From Mitsuokella sp. oral taxon 131 str. W9106 (GTDB lineage: Bacteria; Bacillota; Negativicutes; Selenomonadales; Selenomonadaceae), in the NCBI RefSeq assembly GCF_000469545.1, contig NZ_KI273052.1:39670-103669 (forward strand): a DNA stretch of 64,000 nt, in the 5' to 3' direction. Shown piece by piece: positions 37,572 through 46,734 of the stretch (the stretch's first letter is position 1; each line of letters starts with the position of its first letter). A program made the position numbers and the translations under genes. The notes below the pieces were generated by a model that had not been told where the DNA came from, did no database searches, and saw only the letters and a list, made by a program, of their open reading frames with translations.

Positions 37572-38569
37572 GCAGGGGCGGCTCACAGAAAAGAGAGCGG
37601 CTTGTCGTCCTGCTGGGACCGACGGCTGTCGGCAAGACAGTGCTTTCGTTATCGCTTGCAGAGCGAATGGGAAGCGAAATCATTTCGGGCGATTCAATGC
37701 TCGTCTATTGCGGGTTTGATGTCGGTACGGCAAAGCCGTCGCGAGAAGAGCTCGCACGCGTGCCGCACCACCTCGTCGACATCCTGCAGCCATGGGAAGG
37801 ATTCAGTGTCACTCGCTTCGTCGCGCTTGCCAAAGAAGCGATTCATGCCATAAACGCCCGCGGCAAAATTCCGATTCTCGCAGGCGGCACAGGTCTTTAC
37901 ATCAAGGCACTCTTGGAGGGCTACCAGTTCAACGCCGCAGGCGGAGACGATGCATTTCGTCGATCCCTCGAAGAACTCGGACGGACGCATGGAAAGGCGT
38001 ATGTGCACGCGATGCTGAAAAGGGTCGATCCCAAGGCTGCGGCACGGCTTCATGTCAATGATTTTCAGCGCGTGGTTCGCGCCATTGAGGTCGCGCAGGC
38101 AGGAGAGCATATTTCGACGACGAATGAGGCGCAGGAAGGGGCGCTTTCCTACGATGCTTATGTTGTTGGACTTCGGCGTGATCGTCAGGAACTCTACGCG
38201 CGCATCAATGCACGTGTCGTGCGGATGTTCGATGCGGGGCTGGAAGAGGAGGTTCGGATGCTTCTGCGCCATGGCGTCACACGTGAGATGCCTGCCATGA
38301 AGGGAATCGGCTACAAAGAGACAGCAGCGTATCTCGCAGGCGAATGCCTGCGCGCGGAGGCGATCAAATCCATCCAAAAATCGACGCGCCGTTTTGCGAA
38401 GCGCCAGCTCACATGGTACCGCAGGATGGGCTATATTCATTGGTACGAAGCCGATACGGAGGACGCGGCGCTTCTGACATGCGTTCATGCGGATGTGAAA
38501 CGTTATTTTGAAAAATGGAATCGCAAGACAAAGCAGGAGAGGCATGAAGATGAAACAGAGAGGCTTTGA
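37568..38569 (+). CDS. miaA: tRNA dimethylallyltransferase
   Basis: A 333-residue enzyme that prenylates A37 of tRNAs reading U-starting codons. It has P-loop GPTAVGKTVLS, SGDSMLVYCGFDVGTAKPS, GGTGLYIKALLEGY and KGIGYKETAAYL, followed by the basic tail with RFAKRQLTWYRR. The ATG at 37568 overlaps the TGA of the preceding gene. It continues into dut, whose start lies inside its 3' end. Confidence 0.96.
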   Translation: MSRGGSQKRERLVVLLGPTAVGKTVLSLSLAERMGSEIISGDSMLVYCGFDVGTAKPSREELARVPHHLVDILQPWEGFSVTRFVALAKEAIHAINARGKIPILAGGTGLYIKALLEGYQFNAAGGDDAFRRSLEELGRTHGKAYVHAMLKRVDPKAAARLHVNDFQRVVRAIEVAQAGEHISTTNEAQEGALSYDAYVVGLRRDRQELYARINARVVRMFDAGLEEEVRMLLRHGVTREMPAMKGIGYKETAAYLAGECLRAEAIKSIQKSTRRFAKRQLTWYRRMGYIHWYEADTEDAALLTCVHADVKRYFEKWNRKTKQERHEDETERL

Positions 38570-39035
38570 GCCTGTTTCCACCTATGCTGGAAGTGTCAGC
38601 ATACCCGTCCGAAAGACCGCGTCGAGCGCAGGGTACGATATGGAAGCAGCGGAATCCATGACGATACCGCCACATGCGATGGCACTTGTGCCGACGGGAC
38701 TGAAGGCATACATGCAGACGGATGAGGTACTCATGATTCACATTCGTTCGAGCATGGCAGTTCGCCAGCATCTCATGCTGGCGAACTGCGTTGGCATCAT
38801 CGACGCAGACTACTACAACAATGCGGACAACGAGGGGCATATCCTTATCGCAATATGGAATGGTGGAGAAAAAACCGCAGCGATTGCACGTGGCGAGCGG
38901 ATTGCACAAGGCATTTTCGTGAAATATTTGGTCGTTGATGCGGACGCTGCAGGTGCGGGGGCATTGCGCAGCGGCGGATTCGGATCCACGGGATGCGGTT
39001 CGGTGCGGTCATCGCTTTGTGGCTTGAATTCGTGA
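38544..39035 (+). CDS. dut: dUTP diphosphatase
   Basis: A 163-residue trimeric-type dUTPase. Motif 1 is SSAGYDMEAA, motif 2 IHIRSSMA, motif 4 GERIAQGIF and motif 5 RSGGFGSTG. Motif 3 (VGIIDADYYNNADNEGH) has a few more residues after the conserved DADY than the usual GIIDxDYxGEI form, an atypical point also seen in Firmicute homologues I cannot verify here. It hydrolyses dUTP to keep uracil out of DNA. ATG 38544 was chosen over 38550, both near AGGAGA. The rib operon promoter lies at its 3' end. Confidence 0.88.
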   Translation: MKMKQRGFEPVSTYAGSVSIPVRKTASSAGYDMEAAESMTIPPHAMALVPTGLKAYMQTDEVLMIHIRSSMAVRQHLMLANCVGIIDADYYNNADNEGHILIAIWNGGEKTAAIARGERIAQGIFVKYLVVDADAAGAGALRSGGFGSTGCGSVRSSLCGLNS

Positions 39036-39052
39036 AATGCCTGTGCTATAAT
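39024..39052 (+). promoter_or_regulatory. Promoter of the riboflavin operon
   Basis: TTGAAT at 39024-39029 and TATAAT at 39047-39052, spacing 17, with TG one base before the -10. The -35 lies within the last codons of dut. Confidence 0.8.
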
Positions 39053-39073
39053 AGAAAGAGAATATAGATGATT

Positions 39074-39215
39074 TGTCTTTGAGGCGGGGGGCGGTTCCCC
39101 ACCGGCGGTATAGCCCGCGAGCTTGAGCCTATGGCAGAATGTCATTTCTGCCCATGGCATGGCATGATTCGGTGAGATTCCGAAGCCGACCGTATAGTCG
39201 GGATGAGAAAAGGCA
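39074..39215 (+). ncRNA. FMN riboswitch (RFN element)
   Basis: Contains the conserved RFN blocks: GCGGTTCCCCACCGGCGGTA near 39090-39110, CCCGCGAGC, GATTCGGTGAGATTCCG and AAGCCGACCGTATAGTC followed by GGATGAGAAAAGG. FMN binding would favour the terminator at 39240 and shut down ribDEBAH. Confidence 0.96.
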
Positions 39216-39239
39216 GTGTGTATTACGCATGTCGTTTAA

Positions 39240-39270
39240 GCCATCAGAAGGAAATCTTCTGATGGCTTTT
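39240..39270 (+). terminator. Riboswitch-controlled terminator
   Basis: A perfect 11-bp stem GCCATCAGAAG (39240-39250) / CTTCTGATGGC (39256-39266), 5-base loop and TTTT tail. Confidence 0.93.
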
Positions 39271-39317
39271 GGGTTTCTTGTACCTGCGCGCAAAGTTGCT
39301 TGATTTGAGGTGATATC

Positions 39318-40439
39318 TTGCAGGATGAAGACTTTATGCGTGAGGCACTAATGCTCGCGCGAAATGCAACGGGGCGCACGGCACCGAACCCGCTCGTCGG
39401 TGCCGTCATTGTGCGCACGGGGCGCGTCGTCGCGGCAGGCTGGCACCGCGAGACAGGAACGCCGCACGCGGAGATTCACGCGCTTCGTATGGCGGGCGAG
39501 CTTGCACGAGGCGCGACGCTATACGTAACGCTTGAACCGTGTGCGCACTATGGACGGACTGGACCATGTGCCAAGGCGGTCGCTGAGGCAGGCATCCGGC
39601 GCGTCGTTATCGCCATGCGCGACCCGAATCCGCTCGTTGCGGGAAAGGGCATCCGCATCTTGGAGGAGGCAGGCATCGAGGTCAAGGTCGGTGTGCTCGA
39701 AGAAGAGGCGCGTCGGCTCAATGAAGTGTTCCTGAAATGGATTGCGACGAAAATGCCGTTCGTCGTGCTGAAGACGGCGATGAGTCTCGATGGGAAGATC
39801 GCGACGCATGCAGGGGATTCGGCGTGGATCACAAATGAAGCGGCGCGCCTTCGCGTCCATCAATGGCGCGATACGTACGCAGCGATTCTTGTCGGCATCG
39901 GCACGGTGCTTGCAGACGATCCAAGTCTTACGGCGCGGCTGCCGGATGGCACGGGACACAATCCCATCCGCGTTATTGTTGACAGTCTTGCGCGCACGCC
40001 GCTTACGGCGAAAGTTGTCATGGACGGTGCAGCAAGGACCATTGTCGCCGTGACAGAGCGTGCACCGAAGGAGCGCTGCGCGGCACTCAATGCGGCGGGC
40101 GTCCGCGTGATTTTTGCAGGCGATGGCACGCGCGTCGATTTGCATCAGCTCCTGCAAGAGCTCGGAAAAGAAGAAGTCAGTTCTGTTTTTGCTGAGGGCG
40201 GCGGTACGGTGAACTTTGCGCTGCTAAAGGCAGGGATCGTTGACAAGGTGCATGCCTTTATCGCGCCGATCTTCATCGGCGGCAGGGATGCGGAGACACC
40301 TGTCGAAGGGGAAGGCTTTGGCCGTCTCTCGGATGCGGTGAGGCTCGCGCGCGTTGAGCACGAACCTATCGGAGACAATCTCCTCATCACGGGCTACGTC
40401 GAGAAAAAGGAGAATGCAGATGTTTACGGGCATCATTGA
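39318..40439 (+). CDS. ribD: Bifunctional riboflavin deaminase/reductase RibD
   Basis: A 373-residue enzyme performing the second and third steps of riboflavin synthesis from GTP. The N-terminal deaminase carries the zinc site HAEIHALRMAG and TLEPCAHYGRTGPC; the C-terminal reductase domain has KTAMSLDGKIATHAGDSAWI and FAEGGGTVNFALL. The start is TTG 39318 after GAGGTGAT. Its last 20 bases overlap ribE. Confidence 0.97.
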   Translation: MQDEDFMREALMLARNATGRTAPNPLVGAVIVRTGRVVAAGWHRETGTPHAEIHALRMAGELARGATLYVTLEPCAHYGRTGPCAKAVAEAGIRRVVIAMRDPNPLVAGKGIRILEEAGIEVKVGVLEEEARRLNEVFLKWIATKMPFVVLKTAMSLDGKIATHAGDSAWITNEAARLRVHQWRDTYAAILVGIGTVLADDPSLTARLPDGTGHNPIRVIVDSLARTPLTAKVVMDGAARTIVAVTERAPKERCAALNAAGVRVIFAGDGTRVDLHQLLQELGKEEVSSVFAEGGGTVNFALLKAGIVDKVHAFIAPIFIGGRDAETPVEGEGFGRLSDAVRLARVEHEPIGDNLLITGYVEKKENADVYGHH

Positions 40440-41058
40440 GGAGGTCGGCACGATTCGGGAAATCGGCGCCGGCACACTCCGTATTGCGGCGAAAAAGGTA
40501 CTCGAGGATGTTGCTGTTGGCGACAGCATTGCAGTCAATGGGATCTGCCTGACCGTCACGAAGTTTGATGCACGTTCCTTTCATGCGGACATCATGCCGG
40601 AGACGGTGCGGCGTACCTCGCTGGCAGGGCTACAAAAGGGAAGCCCTGTCAATCTTGAGCGCGCTTTGCAGCTCGGCGGGCGATTCGGCGGACACATCGT
40701 CAGCGGACATATCGATGGGACGGGCGAGATTCTCGCATTTTGCGAGGAGGCTCATGCGATTTTGATGAAAATCTCGGCGGACGCCTCGATCCTGCGTGGC
40801 ATTGTCGAAAAGGGATCGGTCGCGCTCGATGGCATCAGCCTTACCGTCGTCGCCGTGACCGATACGGATTTTACGGTAAGCCTTATCCCGCACACGCGCA
40901 CCATGACGAATCTCGGCACGCGAAAACCGCATGACCGAATCAATGTTGAGAATGACATTCTCGGCAAATACGTCGAGAAATTGCTCGGCAGTTCAGGAGA
41001 GAGCACGGCCGAAAAGCATACTATCACTTCTGAATTTCTGCAGGCGAATGGATTTTGA
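40420..41058 (+). CDS. ribE: Riboflavin synthase alpha subunit
   Basis: A 212-residue protein made of two homologous barrels, starting [12 protein letters not shown] with a second repeat beginning near [18 protein letters not shown]. It dismutates two lumazine molecules into riboflavin and a pyrimidine. ATG 40420 follows AAAAGGAGAATGC and overlaps the ribD end. Confidence 0.96.
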   Translation: MFTGIIEEVGTIREIGAGTLRIAAKKVLEDVAVGDSIAVNGICLTVTKFDARSFHADIMPETVRRTSLAGLQKGSPVNLERALQLGGRFGGHIVSGHIDGTGEILAFCEEAHAILMKISADASILRGIVEKGSVALDGISLTVVAVTDTDFTVSLIPHTRTMTNLGTRKPHDRINVENDILGKYVEKLLGSSGESTAEKHTITSEFLQANGF

Positions 41059-41073
41059 TTAGGAGGAAATAAC

Positions 41074-42285
41074 ATGGCAGACTTTGCAACGGTCGAACAG
41101 GCCATTGAGGATATCAAAAACGGCAAGATGATCGTCGTCGTCGACGATGAGACGCGTGAGAATGAGGGCGATCTTATCATTGCGGCGGAGACGGTCACGC
41201 CGGAGGACATCAACTTCATGGCAACGCATGCAAAAGGGATTATCTGCACGCCGATTGACGGCAAGCGGCTCGATGAGCTCGATATTGCGCCGATGGTTGC
41301 GAACAATACGGACAATCACGAGACGGCATTCTCTGTTTCGATCGATGCCTATGATACGGAGACGGGTATTTCCGCATTTGAGCGCTGCCAGACGATCCAC
41401 AAACTGCTCGATCCTGCAGCAAAGCCGGCGAGCTTCCGTCGCCCCGGGCATGTATTCCCGCTTCGCTCCGTCCCTGGCGGCGTCCTGCGTCGTGCGGGGC
41501 ACACGGAGACGACGACCGATCTCGCGCGTCTCGCCGGACTCTATCCTGCCGGTCTATGCTGTGAGATCATGGACGAGGACGGGCATATGATGCGCACGCC
41601 GAAGCTCAAGGAATTTGCGCAGAAACATGGGCTTCACATCATCACGGTACAGTCGGTCATCGAGTATCGCAAGCGTACGGAAAACTTTGTGCGTGAGGTG
41701 GCAGACGTCGATTTTCCAAGCAAGTACGGGCATTTTCGCATTCATGCATTCGAGAACAGGCTCAACAATGAATGCGACCTCGCCGTCGTCAAGGGCGAGG
41801 TGCGCGGAAAGAAGGACGTGCTCGTCCGCGTCCATTCCGAATGCCTGACGGGCGATGCGCTCGGCTCGCTGCGGTGTGACTGCGGTGATCAGCTCGCGCT
41901 AGCACTCAAGAAAATCGAACAGGAAGGCGAAGGTGTCGTCCTCTACATGCGGCAGGAAGGACGCGGCATCGGACTCGCGAACAAGATGCGCGCTTATGCG
42001 CTGCAGGATGCGGGGCGCGATACCGTCGAAGCGAACGTCGAGCTCGGCTTCGCGCCGGATCTCCGTGACTACGGAATTGGCGCGCAGATACTCGCTGAGC
42101 TTGGCCTTACGAGCATCCGCCTCATGACGAACAATCCAGCCAAGCGTGCGGGGCTTGAGGGGTACGGGCTTACGGTCACGGGGCGCGTGCCGCTTCAGGT
42201 TCATGCGAACAAGTTCGATAAGAAGTACCTGACGGCAAAAAAGGTAAAAATGGGTCACATTTTTTCCGATGAGACCTTGAAGTAA
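41074..42285 (+). CDS. ribBA: Fused DHBP synthase / GTP cyclohydrolase II (RibBA)
   Basis: A 403-residue bifunctional enzyme. The N-terminal half ([42 protein letters not shown]) makes 3,4-dihydroxybutanone 4-phosphate. The C-terminal half has the zinc site [18 protein letters not shown] and [13 protein letters not shown] of GTP cyclohydrolase II. It supplies both starting branches of the pathway. It follows ribE by 15 bases. Confidence 0.97.
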   Translation: MADFATVEQAIEDIKNGKMIVVVDDETRENEGDLIIAAETVTPEDINFMATHAKGIICTPIDGKRLDELDIAPMVANNTDNHETAFSVSIDAYDTETGISAFERCQTIHKLLDPAAKPASFRRPGHVFPLRSVPGGVLRRAGHTETTTDLARLAGLYPAGLCCEIMDEDGHMMRTPKLKEFAQKHGLHIITVQSVIEYRKRTENFVREVADVDFPSKYGHFRIHAFENRLNNECDLAVVKGEVRGKKDVLVRVHSECLTGDALGSLRCDCGDQLALALKKIEQEGEGVVLYMRQEGRGIGLANKMRAYALQDAGRDTVEANVELGFAPDLRDYGIGAQILAELGLTSIRLMTNNPAKRAGLEGYGLTVTGRVPLQVHANKFDKKYLTAKKVKMGHIFSDETLK

Positions 42286-42318
42286 GTTCGTAAGCTACGA
42301 TTTTAGGAGGATTGCATT

Positions 42319-42786
42319 ATGGCAAACATCATCGAAGGATATATCCGCGGAAAAGGGCTAAAGTTCGGCATTGTCGTCGCTCGGTTCAACGAATTCATCA
42401 CCAATAAGCTTCTCGGCGGTGCACTCGATACGCTCCGTCGGCACGAGACGGCAGACGCGGATATCGACGTCGCATGGGTGCCTGGGGCATTCGAGATCCC
42501 CGTCGTTGCGAAGAAGATGGCGGAGAGCGGTAAGTACGATGCCATGATCTGTCTCGGAGCGGTCATCCGCGGCTCGACGACGCATTACGACTACGTCTGC
42601 AACGAGGTTTCGAAAGGCGTCGCGCAGGTCGGCATGCAGACAGGCGTGCCGACGCTCTTCGGCGTCCTGACGACGGAAAACATCGAGCAGGCCATCGAGC
42701 GTGCGGGCACAAAGGCAGGAAACAAAGGGGCAGATTGTGCAATGGGCGCTATGGAAATGGCGAGCTTGCTGAAGAAAATCGGCTGA
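42319..42786 (+). CDS. ribH: Lumazine synthase
   Basis: A 155-residue protein with [43 protein letters not shown] and [20 protein letters not shown]. It condenses the pyrimidine and butanone phosphate to lumazine and usually forms large shells. It is the final gene of the riboswitch-controlled operon. Confidence 0.97.
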   Translation: MANIIEGYIRGKGLKFGIVVARFNEFITNKLLGGALDTLRRHETADADIDVAWVPGAFEIPVVAKKMAESGKYDAMICLGAVIRGSTTHYDYVCNEVSKGVAQVGMQTGVPTLFGVLTTENIEQAIERAGTKAGNKGADCAMGAMEMASLLKKIG

Positions 42787-42849
42787 ACCAAACGCAGTCA
42801 AAGTGGAGCAAACCAAAAAATAGAACGAAAGCGAAAAGGAGCAGATTTT

Positions 42850-43407
42850 ATGAAAATCGGCATCATCAGCGACACGCACGGGCATGAAATGGCCTGGCAG
42901 ACGGCATTTGACAAGCATTTTAAGGACGCAGACCTCATCCTGCATGCGGGCGACGTGCTCTACCACGGACCGCGTAACCCGATGAAGGCAGACTACAATC
43001 CTGCAGGGCTGGTCGAGCGCATCAACAGATCACCCGTTCCCGTCGTCATCGCGCGCGGCAACTGCGATTCTTCGGTCGACGCAAGCTGTCTTGAAACGCC
43101 GATCGAGGCACCGTATGCCTACGTCGTATGGGAAGGCAAACGCATCATCGTGACGCATGGCGATGCCGTCATGACGGATGCGGAAAAGGATGCGATGGCA
43201 AAACATCTCAACGCCGATCTCTTTATCAGCGGCCATATTCACGTCACTGTACTTGAAAAACGCGGTGATACCGTGTTCCTCAATCCTGGATCTGCCGCAC
43301 TTTCGAAGCGTGCGGACGGGCGGCAGACGGCTGCTGTGCTCGAAGATGGGACGATTCACATTTACGACCTCGCGACGGACGAAGTGCTCGAATCCATGAC
43401 GCTTTGA
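42850..43407 (+). CDS. YfcE/MJ0936-family phosphodiesterase
   Basis: A 185-residue calcineurin-like phosphoesterase. Metal ligands appear in ISDTHGHEMAW, HAGDVLYHG, ARGNCDSSVD, THGD and SGHIHV. The YfcE group hydrolyses phosphodiesters in vitro; the physiological substrate is unknown. ATG 42850 follows AAAAGGAGC. It is 63 bases after ribH and could be read through from that operon. Confidence 0.9.
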   Translation: MKIGIISDTHGHEMAWQTAFDKHFKDADLILHAGDVLYHGPRNPMKADYNPAGLVERINRSPVPVVIARGNCDSSVDASCLETPIEAPYAYVVWEGKRIIVTHGDAVMTDAEKDAMAKHLNADLFISGHIHVTVLEKRGDTVFLNPGSAALSKRADGRQTAAVLEDGTIHIYDLATDEVLESMTL

Positions 43408-43438
43408 CATGCACCGTATCAGGAAAAGAGAGGAAACC

Positions 43439-44329
43439 ATGCAAGACCATCTTGTAAAAGCGGTGGCGGACGGCGTTCGCGCCTACGCCGCCGTCACGAC
43501 GAATCTTGTCAATGAAGCGATCCGCCGCCACGACTGTTATCCCGTCGCTGCAGCAGCACTCGGACGTACCATGACGGGCGCGTTGCTGCTCGCAGCAAAC
43601 CTAAAAAATGAAGAAGCGGTGACGGTCTCTTTTGATGGGCATGGCCCGCTCGGCAAGGTCACGGCAGACGCGACGCCGGAAGGCTACGTGCGCGGCTACG
43701 TCAGTGAGCCGCATGTCAGCCTGCCGCTCAACGCGAAGGGGAAGATCGACGTCGGAGGTGGTGTCGGTACGGACGGAATGCTTGCCGTTACGCGCTTCAC
43801 GGGACTTAAAAGCCCCGTGACGGGCAGCATCGCGATCACCGACGGCGAAATTGCAGACGATCTCACAAAGTATCTCTACGTCTCTGAGCAGACGCCGTCG
43901 AGTGTTGGACTAGGCGTTCTCGTCAATCCAGACTTTTCCTGTATCGGCGCGGGTGGTTTCATCATTCAGCCGCTCCCCGATGCAACGAATAAAACGATCG
44001 ATCGCATCGAGGCCAATCTTAAAGCAATTTCGTCCGTTTCACGCCTCGTGGGACAGGGCTATGACGCGCATGCCATCATCGCTGCGCTTCTCAAGGGCTT
44101 TGATGTCCATTATCTGACGACGACGGAACTTGCCTTCCGCTGTCCGTGTTCGAAGGCGCGTATCAGCGAAGTTCTGCTCAGCCTTGGCGAGCCGGATCTA
44201 AAGGCGCTCGTTTCCGATGGGCATGCCGAGGTCTGCTGCCATTTCTGTGGCGAGAAGTATCCGTTCAGCAAAGAAGAGCTCGAAGCGATCCTTGCAGAGG
44301 CACGAAAGCGGCATGAACATGGCATGTAA
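43439..44329 (+). CDS. hslO: Redox-regulated chaperone Hsp33
   Basis: A 296-residue protein starting MQDHLVKAVADGVRAYAA. The zinc-binding redox switch near the C-terminus contains Cys235 and Cys237 (CPCSKA) and Cys267 and Cys270 (CHFC). Oxidation releases zinc and activates holdase chaperone function. It overlaps the following peptidase gene by 17 bases. Confidence 0.95.
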   Translation: MQDHLVKAVADGVRAYAAVTTNLVNEAIRRHDCYPVAAAALGRTMTGALLLAANLKNEEAVTVSFDGHGPLGKVTADATPEGYVRGYVSEPHVSLPLNAKGKIDVGGGVGTDGMLAVTRFTGLKSPVTGSIAITDGEIADDLTKYLYVSEQTPSSVGLGVLVNPDFSCIGAGGFIIQPLPDATNKTIDRIEANLKAISSVSRLVGQGYDAHAIIAALLKGFDVHYLTTTELAFRCPCSKARISEVLLSLGEPDLKALVSDGHAEVCCHFCGEKYPFSKEELEAILAEARKRHEHGM

Positions 44330-45014
44330 TGAGGAAATTCTCATCTATGCGGGACAGCCTGTCCTTCTAAGCCGCAAGCGAATCAAGAACATCTACCTAC
44401 GCGTTTCACGTGATGGGCGCGTGGCACTATCCGCTCCCGCTCGCATGCCGCGCGAAGCGATTGTTGCATTTCTTGCGAAGCATTGGGCGTGGGCGAAGAT
44501 GAAACAAGCGGAGCGATGTGAAAAAAGCGCAGTGCAGCAGCAGTACGAGACAGGCGATAGGATCTCCGTATGGGGCATCTCTTGCGAGCTCATCGTGCGC
44601 CCTGCCGAAGGGAGGATGGCGACGGTCTGCCAAAAGGGAAGCCACGTCCTGCTCTGCGTGCCGCCGCATGCGACGCGCGAGCAGCGCGAAACCGTCATCG
44701 AGGGGTGGTATCGCACGCTCCTCGCGCGTGCGATACCCGCTGTGCTCGCGAGATGCGAACAAGTCGTCGGCAAGCGTGCGAAGGAGTGGCATATTCGCAA
44801 GATGAAAACGCGCTGGGGGACATGCAATGTGATCGCCGCGCGCATTTGGCTGAGCCTTGCGCTCGTGAAGCACGCCCCGGAAGCACTCGAATACGTCGTG
44901 ACGCACGAGCTCACACACCTATGGGTCCGCAACCACGGATCGGCGTTCAAGGCGCGCATGGACATCTATTATCCCGATTGGCGTCGTGTCAAGAAGGAGT
45001 TAAATCGCGGGTAA
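44313..45014 (+). CDS. YgjP-type zinc metallopeptidase (DUF45, SprT-like)
   Basis: A 233-residue protein with the zincin motif VVTHELTHLWVRNHGSAFK (HELxH and a downstream His) and the family segment KMKTRWGTCN. A beta-rich N-terminal region covers residues 1-90. Members hydrolyse unknown peptides or act in DNA-protein repair contexts. ATG 44313 and 44319 are both possible. The gene begins inside hslO and ends before a terminator. Confidence 0.88.
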   Translation: MNMACNEEILIYAGQPVLLSRKRIKNIYLRVSRDGRVALSAPARMPREAIVAFLAKHWAWAKMKQAERCEKSAVQQQYETGDRISVWGISCELIVRPAEGRMATVCQKGSHVLLCVPPHATREQRETVIEGWYRTLLARAIPAVLARCEQVVGKRAKEWHIRKMKTRWGTCNVIAARIWLSLALVKHAPEALEYVVTHELTHLWVRNHGSAFKARMDIYYPDWRRVKKELNRG

Positions 45015-45039
45015 GCAATAGAATGCTTCCATAATAAAT

Positions 45040-45090
45040 AATAGAGAGATTTTCATACATCATAATATGGGGATCTCTCTATTGCTTTTG
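45040..45090. terminator. Terminator between convergent genes
   Basis: Perfect 11-bp stem AATAGAGAGAT (45040-45050) / ATCTCTCTATT (45073-45083) with a 22-base loop, then GCTTTTG. It can serve both the plus-strand peptidase and the minus-strand AI-2E gene. Confidence 0.7.
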
Positions 45091-45096
45091 CATAGG

Positions 45097-46155
45097 TCAT
45101 TCTGTAGGGGGCTTTGGATTTTTGGCGAGCCAGCGCGATGAGCGCAGTTTCTCACGTGTCTGTATGCGGTCCGTGTAGATGTCCTCGATGACGAGTTTGC
45201 AGATCACGATGAATGGGACGGCAAGAAACATGCCCGCGGCTCCCAAAAGCTCGCCGCCAAGGATGATGCCGAGGATGATGGCGATGGGATGGAGGTTCAG
45301 CGATTTGCCGATGAGCGTCGGGTAGACAATATTGTGATTGATCTGCGTGAGCACAATGTAGAAGCCGAGCGTCTGAAGTGCGATCCAGCCGTTTTCCGTC
45401 GCTGTGAGGAGTGTGCCGAATGCAGACGCTACCGTCGGTCCAAGGACGGGGATAAATTCACAGACGCCAGAAACAACGGCAAAGACAGAAGCGTAAGGGA
45501 GGCTTCTTGCCGTGAAGTAAAAGAAGACGACCGCTGCCGTGATGCAGCAGATTATGAGTTGGGTGCAAACGTAGGTGCGCAGTGCCATCAGAATCCGATT
45601 GAAGAGCGCGAGCACGCGCGTGTAATCGCGCGTCGGAAAGAGGCGTGCAAGGTACTCTTTGATTGCCTCGCCGTCTTTTAGCAGGTAGAACGTGACGAAT
45701 AAGATGATGATGAGATCGATTGCCTTGCCGAATGCGGAAAACACAAGCGATAGCGAGGAAGTCAAAGCAAGCACGCTTGCCGATTTAAGCTCAGCCCAAA
45801 TCCGATCGGCTTCTTCATTCAAAATCGGCGTGTCCTGAAGAAAGGAAGATTCTTGCAGTTTCTCGGAAAGCTGTGGAAAATCTGTCACGAATCGCGAAAA
45901 CGTCGGCACAAAGGTGCTCGATACGATCCAAAGCAGCGCGAAAGCGACGAGCAGAAAGACGCATAGAACGAATGCGGATGAAAGTGCACGAGGCACTTTT
46001 GATTCGAGGCAATCGACGAGCGGCCGCAGGAGAAGCTGCAAAAGCAGTGAGATAAAGATGATGAAGGCAAGCTGCGGCAAAAACCAAAAGGTCGAGAGCA
46101 GCAGCGTGAACGTGATGCCGAGAATAATGGAAGTTCGGTATGTTTTGATGTGCAT
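45097..46155 (-). CDS. AI-2E family membrane transporter
   Basis: A 352-residue membrane protein with about eight hydrophobic segments, a soluble loop between residues 75 and 140, and the family segments VVSGVCEFIPVLGPTVAS and ILGGELLGAAGMFLAVP. The family includes TqsA, implicated in autoinducer export, and Na+/H+ antiporters, so the substrate is not settled. It is divergent from the CBS gene. Confidence 0.88.
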   Translation of the reverse strand: MHIKTYRTSIILGITFTLLLSTFWFLPQLAFIIFISLLLQLLLRPLVDCLESKVPRALSSAFVLCVFLLVAFALLWIVSSTFVPTFSRFVTDFPQLSEKLQESSFLQDTPILNEEADRIWAELKSASVLALTSSLSLVFSAFGKAIDLIIILFVTFYLLKDGEAIKEYLARLFPTRDYTRVLALFNRILMALRTYVCTQLIICCITAAVVFFYFTARSLPYASVFAVVSGVCEFIPVLGPTVASAFGTLLTATENGWIALQTLGFYIVLTQINHNIVYPTLIGKSLNLHPIAIILGIILGGELLGAAGMFLAVPFIVICKLVIEDIYTDRIQTREKLRSSRWLAKNPKPPTE

Positions 46156-46278
46156 GATGGACCTCTTTCTGCAGGAGGCATGAGCGTGCGGCAGGAAAAG
46201 AAGGATTGCTGCAAAGAAACAGCGAATCTTCTATACGAAAGATCATTCTTATACGGTGTTATTAGAGGCGGTGTTATT

Positions 46279-46725
46279 ATGCTGGTCAGCGAGATCATGA
46301 CAAAAGATGTCATCACGGTACAGCCGAATGCGTCGATTCGGGAGATTGCCGAGTGTTTAGTCGAAAAACGCATTTCCGGCGTTCCCGTCGTCGATGGTGA
46401 TGGGAGGGTCGTCGGCATCGTCAGTGAGGGCGATCTCATGCGAAAGGAAATCGCGCCTGACCTTCCTGATGGACTTTGTATCTTGGGGGCGGTCATTTAT
46501 TATAACGGACTTCGCGAGTATCGCGAAGCGTTCCGCAAGATGGCAGCACAGACGGCACGTCATATCATGACAAAGGAGGTCGTTTCGGTGCATGCGGAAG
46601 ACGATGTCACACGGGTTGCGAAAATCATGTACGACAAGCACGTAAAGCGTGTTCCTGTGCTCGATGGAGCCGGCATGCTCATCGGTATCGTGAGTCGCCG
46701 CGATATTGTCAAAATGTTTCTTTGA
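46279..46725 (+). CDS. Protein with two CBS domains
   Basis: A 148-residue protein consisting of two CBS modules: MLVSEIMTKDVITVQPNASI to about 60, and ARHIMTKEVVSVHAEDD to the end, each closing with a GIVSxxDL/I motif. CBS pairs bind adenine nucleotides and sense energy state. No effector domain is fused. The kinase gene 9 bases downstream is a plausible partner, which is inference. ATG 46279 was chosen because the first CBS domain begins there. Confidence 0.9.
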   Translation: MLVSEIMTKDVITVQPNASIREIAECLVEKRISGVPVVDGDGRVVGIVSEGDLMRKEIAPDLPDGLCILGAVIYYNGLREYREAFRKMAAQTARHIMTKEVVSVHAEDDVTRVAKIMYDKHVKRVPVLDGAGMLIGIVSRRDIVKMFL

Positions 46726-46734
46726 GGTGAGCGT